Program-made: the position numbers and the translations under genes
Notes under the pieces: generated by a model
Databases searched by the model: none
What the model was told of the DNA's origin: nothing
The model's input: the letters and a program-made list of their open reading frames with translations, nothing else
Shown here: positions 58,157 to 64,000 of the stretch, piece after piece
Position numbering within the stretch: position 1 is the stretch's first letter
Layout: the number at the start of each line of letters is the position of its first letter
Source: Nocardioides aromaticivorans
Lineage (GTDB): Bacteria > Actinomycetota > Actinomycetes > Propionibacteriales > Nocardioidaceae
DNA length: 64,000 nucleotides
Reading direction: 5' to 3'
Assembly: GCF_013408525.1 (NCBI RefSeq)
Contig: NZ_JACBZM010000001.1
Span: forward strand, 3,844,001-3,908,000

Positions 58157-59593
58157 TCACAGGAACGCGCGGACCCCGTCCACGGCCGAGGAGATGCGGT
58201 CCGCTGCGGACGAGGAGACCTCGCCCTTCTCCTGGCCCTCTGCCAGCTTCCGGGCGATCTCGTCGAGAGGCTTGGCGAGCGTGTCGTCCTCGTCGTCGCC
58301 GCCCTTGCCCCCTTTGCCGGGCTTGCCGGGCTTGCCGGGCTTGTCGTCCTCGAGCGCCTTCTGCAGGTCCTCGACGCGCTTGGTGAGGTCGTCGGCGGTC
58401 TTGCCCTCGAGCCCGCCCGACCGGGCCTCCTGGGCGACGACGTCGCGGAGGGCGGCGACGGCGTCGGCGAGGGTCGAGGGTTCCGCGGCACCGTCCGTGG
58501 TCGCAGGGGGCGCCGTGCCGGGATCGTCCGTCGTCGGAGTCGGCGTCGCGGTCGAGCGCTCGCTGGTGCTCGCCGAAGCGTCCGGCGGCGGGGCGTCGTC
58601 GTCCTGCGCGAGGACCGCGATGACCACCACGAGGACGACGACGGCAGCGAGCGCCGCGGCGGCGAGCATGCCGACGGGCAGGCGCCGCCGAGTCGTGGGT
58701 GGTGGCGGGGGAGGTGGCGGCAGCACGGCCGTGGTGGACGGGGACGGAGCGGCGTCCGGCAGCACTGCGGTGGCGCCGGGTGAGGGCGGACCACCGCGCT
58801 GCAGGGCGGCGACGCCGGCCGCACGTCGTACCGGGTCCTTCGCGAGCAGGTCGTCGACGGCGGCGTCCAGCCAGGCGGGTACGCCGTCGCGCCGGTCGCT
58901 CACGCGGGGCGGGGCCTCGTCGAGGTGCTGGCGCAGCACGGCCATCGGGTGCTCGGCCGTGAACGGCGGCTCCCCGGTCAGGAGCGTCATCAGGGTGCAG
59001 CCCAGGGCGTAGTGGTCGCTCGCCGGGGTGGCGGCGTCGCCACGGGCCTGCTCGGGGGAGAGGTACGACGCACTTCCGACCACCATCCCGGTGGCCGTCA
59101 GCCGGGTGCCGGTCGCCTCGGTCAGGCGGGCGATCCCGAAGTCCACCAGGCGCACCCGTCCCCGCGCGTCGAGGACCAGGTTGCCGGGCTTGACGTCGCG
59201 GTGGAGGACTCCCACCCGGTGGGCGGCCTCGAGACCCGTGGCCGCCTGCGCGGCGAGGTCGGCGGCCCGCTCCGGCGCGAGCGGTCCCTCCTCCCGGACC
59301 AGCGTCGCCAGCGTCGGGCCGGGCAGCAGCTCCATGACGAGGAAGGCGCGGTCGCCGTCGGTGCCCGCGTCGTAGACGCCCACGACGTGCGGGTGGTTGA
59401 GGGACGCGGCCGTGCGTGCCTCCTGCTGGAAGCGCGCCGTCTCGGCGTCGTCGGCTCCGGCGAGCGAGACCACCTTGACCGCGACGTCGCGCTGGAGCGC
59501 CGTGTCGCGGGCCTGCCACACCTCGCCGCTCGCACCACGCCCGATCGGGCTCCGCAGCTCGTAACGGCCGGCCAGCAGGTCACCCGGAGACAT
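58157..59593 (-). CDS. Membrane Ser/Thr protein kinase (PknB type)
   Basis: The protein has 478 residues. The Hanks kinase domain covers about 8-265: P-loop IGRGASGEVWQARD, Lys in VAVKVV, catalytic loop LHRDVKPGNLVLD, DFGIAR, and SYLSPEQARGD. A Pro/Thr-rich juxtamembrane linker is followed by one TM (VGMLAAAALAAVVVLVVVIA) at about 315. The extracellular part of about 145 residues has no PASTA domains. Instead it carries a coiled-coil-like region (TADDLTKRVEDLQKALEDD) and a KPGKPGKPGKGGKGG tract. It phosphorylates proteins on Ser/Thr; the signal is unknown. ATG 59593 precedes the normal GRYELR opening. Confidence 0.92.
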   Translation of the reverse strand: MSPGDLLAGRYELRSPIGRGASGEVWQARDTALQRDVAVKVVSLAGADDAETARFQQEARTAASLNHPHVVGVYDAGTDGDRAFLVMELLPGPTLATLVREEGPLAPERAADLAAQAATGLEAAHRVGVLHRDVKPGNLVLDARGRVRLVDFGIARLTEATGTRLTATGMVVGSASYLSPEQARGDAATPASDHYALGCTLMTLLTGEPPFTAEHPMAVLRQHLDEAPPRVSDRRDGVPAWLDAAVDDLLAKDPVRRAAGVAALQRGGPPSPGATAVLPDAAPSPSTTAVLPPPPPPPPTTRRRLPVGMLAAAALAAVVVLVVVIAVLAQDDDAPPPDASASTSERSTATPTPTTDDPGTAPPATTDGAAEPSTLADAVAALRDVVAQEARSGGLEGKTADDLTKRVEDLQKALEDDKPGKPGKPGKGGKGGDDEDDTLAKPLDEIARKLAEGQEKGEVSSSAADRISSAVDGVRAFL

Positions 59594-59653
59594 GGCGCCA
59601 TGATGCCCGTTCGGCGCCGACGGCCCGCGCACCGGACCAGTGCCGGGCGGGGC

Positions 59654-59863
59654 TCAGCGCAGCGGTCGGTCGTCGTGGTGGACGACGCGCTCGCGGCGCC
59701 ACGGCGGTGCGACGACCAGGGACAACACGATCGCGAGCGCACCGGCGACGATCAGGATCGTGCCCAGCAGGTCGTCGTTGACGTAGTCGATGTCGACGGT
59801 GATGACGTCCAGGGCGAGGATCAGGCCGAGGACGAGGAGGACGATTCCGAGTCCGATGTACAT
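59654..59863 (-). CDS. Small two-TM membrane protein (DUF6458-like), copy 2
   Basis: This 69-residue protein has a first TM from residue 2 (YIGLGIVLLVLGLILALDVI), the loop TVDIDYVNDD, a second TM (LLGTILIVAGALAIVLSLVV), and a basic tail ending HHDDRPLR. The pattern fits DUF6458, a small family of actinobacterial membrane proteins of unknown role. It is a close paralogue of the gene at 60102-60314, sharing long identical DNA blocks, so duplication was recent. It lies 60 bases upstream of the kinase start on the same strand. Confidence 0.75.
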   Translation of the reverse strand: MYIGLGIVLLVLGLILALDVITVDIDYVNDDLLGTILIVAGALAIVLSLVVAPPWRRERVVHHDDRPLR

Positions 59864-59910
59864 GCCCGCTCGGTGCCCCGGGGCAGCCACCGCATACCCG
59901 TGCGCCGAGA

Positions 59911-59953
59911 GGGCGTCTCCTGGCGGTTGCTGCGCCACCTCCTCGACACCGGG
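59911..59953. repeat. Diverged single reverse copy of the interspersed repeat
   Basis: GGGCGTCTCCTGGCGGTTGC then TGCGCCACCTCCTCGACACCGGG. The hairpin is imperfect (GGTTGC-TGC-GCCACC has one mismatch), and one base pair of the outer GACCACC is lost, so it is probably an old copy. It separates the two duplicated small membrane-protein genes. Confidence 0.65.
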
Positions 59954-59962
59954 CGGGCGGGA

Positions 59963-60091
59963 TCAGAGCGTCAGCGCCACCAGCAGCCCGAGCATCAGCA
60001 GGATGCCGAGGAAGAGGTGCAGCCCCGACGCCTCGGCGTCGACGGGCCGGCGGCCGGCCGCGCGGCGGCCCGGGGGCTGGGCGAGTGACAT
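59963..60091 (-). CDS. Tiny single-TM protein
   Basis: This 42-residue protein, MSLAQPPGRRAAGRRPVDAE followed by a hydrophobic C-terminal helix (LHLFLGILLMLGLLVALTL), is a tail-anchored type. A strong ribosome site GAGGAG lies seven bases before the ATG, and the gene starts 10 bases after the stop of the gene at 60102-60314. These points support it as a real gene. Function unknown. Confidence 0.6.
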   Translation of the reverse strand: MSLAQPPGRRAAGRRPVDAEASGLHLFLGILLMLGLLVALTL

Positions 60092-60101
60092 GGCGGGCTC
60101 C

Positions 60102-60314
60102 TCAGCGCAGCGGACGGTCGTCGTACTCGTGGACCACGCGGTCGCGTCGCCACCGCGGAGCCATGAAGAGCGACAGCACGATCGCGAGCACGCCGGCGAC
60201 GATGAGGATCGTGCCGAGCGCGCCGTCGTCGACGAACTGCAGGTCCACCGTGATGACGTCCAGGGCGAGGATGAGGCCGAGGACGAGGAGAACGATTCCG
60301 AGTCCGATGTACAT
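60102..60314 (-). CDS. Small two-TM membrane protein (DUF6458-like), copy 1
   Basis: This 70-residue protein shares with its paralogue at 59654-59863 the identical opening MYIGLGIVLLVLGLILALDV and the ending DDRPLR. It differs mainly in the loop (TVDLQFVDDGAL) and in FMAPRWRRD. Two TMs are present. It is followed by the 42-residue protein gene. The role is unknown. Confidence 0.75.
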   Translation of the reverse strand: MYIGLGIVLLVLGLILALDVITVDLQFVDDGALGTILIVAGVLAIVLSLFMAPRWRRDRVVHEYDDRPLR

Positions 60315-60481
60315 GGCGCTGTCAGTGCCCGGCGACGACCGGTCCAGACCCATCGGATCGTAGGACGGATGGAGGCGCCGTGCGCGACCTCAGCGGCCGC
60401 CGGGGTGCCGCGGCGGAGCAGCCGCCCCACTCGACGCGGGCTGCTCCGCCGCGGTCGTTTCGTGCGCCCGGCCCCTCGGGC

Positions 60482-60703
60482 TCAGCGCTGCGTGAAGCAG
60501 ACGAGGCAGCTGTGCGGCTCGTGCTGGATATGGCTGGCGTGCAGGCGGTCCGCCCGGCCGAGCAGCTCGTCGAGGGCCCGCTCGGAGGCGGCGATCTCGA
60601 GGATGGTCTCCTCCAGCTCCGCGGGGATCCGCGGACCGGCCGGCGCGGTGGCCGCGCCGAGCGAGACGTCAGTGTCGACGACGGTGGCTTCGAGAGCGCT
60701 CAT
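60482..60703 (-). CDS. Small protein of unknown function
   Basis: This 73-residue soluble protein consists of an N-terminal acidic/Ala-rich part (ATVVDTDVSLGAATAPAG), one long predicted helix (AELEETILEIAASERALDEL, LGRADRLHAS) and a C-terminal HIQHEPHSCLVCFTQR. A CxxC pair with three nearby His residues could bind zinc. The ribosome site GGGAGG lies six bases before ATG 60703. No family recognised. The 182-base gap after it, up to the cardiolipin synthase stop, holds nothing I recognise. Confidence 0.65.
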   Translation of the reverse strand: MSALEATVVDTDVSLGAATAPAGPRIPAELEETILEIAASERALDELLGRADRLHASHIQHEPHSCLVCFTQR

Positions 60704-60885
60704 GGGTTCCTCCCTGAACTCCTGACACATGACCGAGACCCTTCTTCACGAGGATCAGGGGTCGCTCACCGCCGTAGCAATGGGCGCGCGTCAGGTCAGG
60801 TCGAAGGATTCGGGCGGATGACCCGTCGTGACTACCCACCCGGGACGACCGTCTCGGATCCTCTCCGCGACGACCATCGGATCCG

Positions 60886-62358
60886 CTACTGCAGCGCCGC
60901 GGTCAGCCGCATCACGTTGTCGACGTACTTCGTCCGGCGCGGGCGCCGCTCCCACTCGGGGAGGGTCAGCTCCGTCGACAGGGCCCGGTAGTCGTCCTGC
61001 ACCTCGCGCAGCCGCTCGACGACGGCGGGGTCGGGGAGCATCAGCGAGATCTCGTAGTTGAGGCCGAACGAGCGCATGTCCATGTTGCTGGAGCCGATCA
61101 CCGCGACGTCGTCGTCGATCGTGAAGTGCTTCGCGTGGAGGATGAACGGCGCGGGGTAGCGGAAGATCCGGACGCCGGCCTCGAGCAGCGCGCGGTAGTA
61201 CGACGCCTGTGCGTGGCCGACCATGAACTGGTCGGAGACCTCGCTGACGAACAGCTCGACCTCGATGCCGCGCTCGGCCGCGGTGGTGACGGCGTAGAGG
61301 AGCGACTCGTCGGGCACGAAGTACGGCGAGGTCAGGGAGATCCGCTGGGTCGCGGCGTAGATCAGCGACGTGAACATGCGCAGGTTGTTCTCCGCGACGA
61401 TGCCCGGGCCGCTGGGGACCACCTGGCAGGGGACGTCGAGCACCTCGTCGGGGCGGACGTCGGGCTGGCCGAAGACGGGCACCAGCTCCACGACCTCGCC
61501 CGTCTCGACGTACCAGTCCGAGGCGAAGACGGCGTTGAGGCCGCCGACGACCGGGCCCTCCAGGCGCACCATCAGCTCGACCCACTCGCGGCCCAGCCGG
61601 TGGTTCTTCGGATTGTTGTAGCCGGGCTCGGTGAGGTTGAGCGAGCCGGTGAAGCCGACGGTGCCGTCGACGACGAGGATCTTGCGGTGGTTGCGCAGGT
61701 CCGGGCGGCGGAACCGTCCCTGCAACGGCTTGATCGGCAGCATCGGGTGCCACTCGATCGACGTACCCCGCAGCCGCTTCAACATCCGGCGGTAGCCCTT
61801 GAGGCGGCGCGAGCCGAGGTGGTCGAAGAGCAGGCGTACGTCGACGCCGCGGCCCGTCGCGCGCACCAGCGCCTGGAAGAGCGGGTCGGTCACCTCGTCC
61901 CACGCGGTGATGTAGAACTCCACGTGCACGTGGCTGCGCGCCCGCTCGACCTCGCGGGCCATCTCCTCGATCACGCCCGCGTAGTCCGGCCACAACTGGA
62001 CCTCGTTGCCTCCGGTGAGGGGGAGCGCCCCGAGGTGGTGGTTGAGGTCGGCGACCCGCGCTATCGGCGCCGGGAGCACGGTGCTGTCGAAGGACAGCGG
62101 CAGCTCGTCGGCACGCTCGCGGATCGCCGCGATCGCCGCCTTCTGGCGGGTGATCCGCCGGTTGCCGAGGCGGGTGCGGCCGAGCAGCAGGAAGATCGAG
62201 AACCCGATGATCGGCTCGATCATGATCAGCAGCAGCCAGGCCATTCCCGTCGAGGGCTTCCGGTTGCCCGGGATGATCCCGAGCGCGACGAAGCGCAGCA
62301 CGATGTCGAGGCCGAGGACGATCCAGCCGAGCGTCGACGTCGGCACAGGGAAATTCAT
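60886..62358 (-). CDS. cls: Cardiolipin synthase (PLD type)
   Basis: This 490-residue protein has two N-terminal TMs (LGWIVLGLDIVLRFVALGII; AWLLLIMIEPIIGFSIFLLL). Two HKD motifs of the phospholipase D superfamily are present: NHRKILVVDGTVGFTGSLNL at about 225 and LHAKHFTIDDDVAVIGSSN at about 405. YVDNVMRLTAAL is the common ending. It condenses two phosphatidylglycerols, or PG with another lipid, to cardiolipin at the membrane. Length and layout match ClsA. ATG 62358 precedes the first TM. Confidence 0.92.
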   Translation of the reverse strand: MNFPVPTSTLGWIVLGLDIVLRFVALGIIPGNRKPSTGMAWLLLIMIEPIIGFSIFLLLGRTRLGNRRITRQKAAIAAIRERADELPLSFDSTVLPAPIARVADLNHHLGALPLTGGNEVQLWPDYAGVIEEMAREVERARSHVHVEFYITAWDEVTDPLFQALVRATGRGVDVRLLFDHLGSRRLKGYRRMLKRLRGTSIEWHPMLPIKPLQGRFRRPDLRNHRKILVVDGTVGFTGSLNLTEPGYNNPKNHRLGREWVELMVRLEGPVVGGLNAVFASDWYVETGEVVELVPVFGQPDVRPDEVLDVPCQVVPSGPGIVAENNLRMFTSLIYAATQRISLTSPYFVPDESLLYAVTTAAERGIEVELFVSEVSDQFMVGHAQASYYRALLEAGVRIFRYPAPFILHAKHFTIDDDVAVIGSSNMDMRSFGLNYEISLMLPDPAVVERLREVQDDYRALSTELTLPEWERRPRRTKYVDNVMRLTAALQ

Positions 62359-62493
62359 GGATGAACAGTAGGGCGGGCGTTCGTCACAGGCGCACAACCG
62401 ACGCGTCGGTTGTTGTCGCGTCGGGCCGGTCCGGACGGGGCGCCCGCGTCCCTACGGTGGCGCGACAGCTCGCACGCCACCCTGGAGGAAGCC

Positions 62494-63252
62494 ATGTCCG
62501 CACCCGTCGCCATCGTCACCGGATCCGCGAAGGGCATCGGCCTGAGCACGGCCCGCGAGCTCGCCTCCCGGGGCTACCAGCTCGTGGTCTCCGACCTCGA
62601 CGCCTCGGCCGCCGAGGTCGCGGCGAAGGAGATCGACGGCGCGATCGCCGTACCCTGCGACGTCCGTGACGAGGACCAGGTCCGGGCGCTGGTCGCGGCC
62701 ACGACCGACCACCACGGGCGCCTCGACCTGATGGTCCCCAACGCCGGCATCGGCATCGTCGCGCCGATCCTCGACACCGACCTCGCCCAGTGGCGCGAGG
62801 TCACGTCGGTCAACCTCGACGGCGTCTTCCTCAGCCTGCGCTGGGCGGCGCCCGCCATCATCGCCTCCGGCGGCGGCTCGATCGTCTCCATCGCCTCGGT
62901 GAGCGGTACGACCGGCACGCCCCTCATCGCGTCGTACGCCGCTGCCAAGGCCGCGGTCATCAACCTCACCAAGACCGCGGCGATGGAGCTGCGCGACCAC
63001 GGCGTCCGGGTCAACGCCGTCGCACCGGGCTTCATCGGCACCGACCTGGTCAACGACGCGGCGCCCGAGTTCGAGCGCCTGCTCGGCCTTCCCGAGGGCG
63101 GCTTCGGTCCGGTGATCGAGGCCAAGCAGGGGCGCTTCGGCGACCCGGAGGACGTGGCGCGGGCGGTGGCCTTCCTCGCGGACGCGCAGCAGTCGTGGGT
63201 GACCGGGTCGATCCTCACCCTCGACGGCGGGATCACGTCGTCGCTGATCTGA
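62494..63252 (+). CDS. Short-chain dehydrogenase/reductase
   Basis: This 252-residue protein has cofactor loop VAIVTGSAKGIGLSTAREL, acidic pocket VSDLDASA (favouring NAD), PNAGIG in place of NNAG, and active-site SIASVSGTTGTPLIASYAAA then K. RVNAVAPGFIGTDLV and the ending WVTGSILTLDGGITSS are classical SDR. The start has TGGAGGAA six bases upstream. It is convergent with an IclR-type regulator. Substrate unknown. Confidence 0.92.
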   Translation: MSAPVAIVTGSAKGIGLSTARELASRGYQLVVSDLDASAAEVAAKEIDGAIAVPCDVRDEDQVRALVAATTDHHGRLDLMVPNAGIGIVAPILDTDLAQWREVTSVNLDGVFLSLRWAAPAIIASGGGSIVSIASVSGTTGTPLIASYAAAKAAVINLTKTAAMELRDHGVRVNAVAPGFIGTDLVNDAAPEFERLLGLPEGGFGPVIEAKQGRFGDPEDVARAVAFLADAQQSWVTGSILTLDGGITSSLI

Positions 63253-63285
63253 TCGCGCCGACGGCTCCTCGACCAGCGGTGCGGG

Positions 63286-64000
63286 TCAGCCGACCGAGCG
63301 GCCGATGCCCTGCGCGGCGACCTGGAGCGCGGCGACGAGGCGGGTGCGGTCGCGCTTGAGCGAGGGCACCACGATGCCGAGGGCTCCGATGACCCGGTCG
63401 CCTGCGCTGATCGGCACCGCGACGGAGCAGGCGCCCAGCGTCATCTCCTCGACGGTGGTCGCGTAGCCGTCGTGGCGGATCCGCTCCAGCTGCTCACGCA
63501 TCCGCCCCGGCTGCGTGATCGTGTACGGCGTCACGCGGGCCAGCCGCGCGAGGGCGGCCTCGACGACGTCCTCCGGTGCGTGGGCCAGGAGCACCTTCCC
63601 GACACCGGTCGCGTGGAGGGGGAGCCGGGAGCCGACGGTGCTCACGACGGGCACCGACGCGCGACCGGACAACCGCTCCAGGTAGAGCACCTCGGTCCCC
63701 TCGCGGACGGCGAGGTGCACCGTAGCGCGGGTGGCGGCGTGCAGGTCGTTCATGAACGGCGCCGCGATCTCGCGCAGCCCCGTCTCGACGGGGGCGAGCA
63801 GGCCCGTCTGCCACAGGCGTCGCGCGACGACGTACTCGCCGGTGGGGCGGCGCACCAGCGCGCCGCCGGCCACCAGCTCGCCGACCAGGCGGTGCGCGGT
63901 GGGGACGGGCAGGTCGGCGCGCCGGGCGAGCTCGGAGAGGGTGAGCCGGCGGTGCGCGTCGTCGAACGCGAAGAGCAGCGCGAGCGCCCGGGAGACGACG
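63286..64000 (-). CDS. IclR-family transcriptional regulator, 5' end beyond window
   Basis: The frame is open to the end of the window, so the first residues are missing. The visible HTH reads LTLSELARRADLPVPTAHRL then VGELVAGGALVRR, and the effector domain covers the rest (LVLYLERLSG-like region VLYLERLSGRASVPVVSTVG; LPLHATGVGKVLLAH; GACSVAVPISAGDRVIGALG). IclR proteins respond to small aromatic or organic acids. It faces the SDR gene tail to tail, and a relic of the interspersed repeat (CTCCTCGACCAGCGG, about 63265-63279) lies between. Confidence 0.9.
   Translation of the reverse strand, partial: VVSRALALLFAFDDAHRRLTLSELARRADLPVPTAHRLVGELVAGGALVRRPTGEYVVARRLWQTGLLAPVETGLREIAAPFMNDLHAATRATVHLAVREGTEVLYLERLSGRASVPVVSTVGSRLPLHATGVGKVLLAHAPEDVVEAALARLARVTPYTITQPGRMREQLERIRHDGYATTVEEMTLGACSVAVPISAGDRVIGALGIVVPSLKRDRTRLVAALQVAAQGIGRSVG

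Overview
The window is a 64 kb chromosomal segment from a very GC-rich actinobacterium. Codon use, frequent GTG starts, leaderless promoters with TAnnnT-type -10 boxes, a PucR-PruB-PruA proline locus, a type I cholesterol oxidase behind a KstR-like operator and a monoderm type IV pilus operon all fit Propionibacteriales. A Nocardioides-like organism is the best guess, but this is inference because no rRNA or housekeeping marker is present. Both ends are cut inside genes: an MDR oxidoreductase on the left and an IclR regulator on the right.

Layout. 0-7.6 kb: an oxidoreductase, a lipoprotein, a signalling cluster (SARP/BTAD regulator, NarL-type response regulator, histidine kinase, and a receiver protein that has lost its HTH domain), a membrane protein and a secreted lytic transglycosylase. 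7.7-20.8 kb: a minus-strand block encoding a 1541-residue membrane-anchored multicopper oxidase, its His-tailed membrane partner, a 1897-residue secreted animal-type haem peroxidase with RTX, FN3 and Ig-like repeats, an M15 lipoprotein peptidase and a small secreted protein. The oxidase and peroxidase types are both known elsewhere as Mn(II) oxidases. 20.9-22.9 kb: a candidate YrlA-type Y RNA containing a circularly permuted tRNA-like module, followed by the Ro60 (TROVE/vWA) gene it would bind. 23.1-30 kb: a palindrome cluster, cholesterol oxidase, small membrane and enzyme genes, an HNH nuclease and a Gre-like factor. 28.9-32.9 kb: the proline catabolic locus with its divergent PucR regulator. 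33-45.5 kb: a GH6 hydrolase, an HtrA-like protease, a hydrolase-LuxR fusion, a GIY-YIG nuclease gene between two 140-bp direct repeats, a DsrE protein, a 2-hydroxyacid dehydrogenase, FprA with a divergent LysR regulator, a large M14 carboxypeptidase, and phenylalanine hydroxylase with a divergent Lrp regulator. 46-49 kb: two SDRs and a PhaC-like hydrolase. 49.3-57.9 kb: a compact type IV pilus operon (pilin, PilT, PilB, PilC, three minor-pilin-like proteins, prepilin peptidase). 58-64 kb: a Ser/Thr kinase, tiny membrane proteins, cardiolipin synthase, an SDR and an IclR regulator.

A palindromic interspersed repeat family runs through the second half of the window. Its core is a GGTTGC-GCA-GCAACC hairpin inside GGTGGTCGAGGA...CTCGAGACC. 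It occurs as single copies, as inverted pairs, and as tandem arrays of 3x35, 5x32 and 7x29 bp. Arm differences between copies are compensatory, so the hairpin itself appears to be under selection. The GIY-YIG gene sits exactly between two full inverted-pair units, which suggests a nuclease-linked mobile cassette.

The features most worth follow-up are the putative Mn-oxidation locus, the Y RNA/Ro60 pair, the GIY-YIG repeat cassette, the paired operators in the divergent proline promoter, and the CTG start of the prepilin peptidase. All calls come from reading sequence and motifs; no database search was run.
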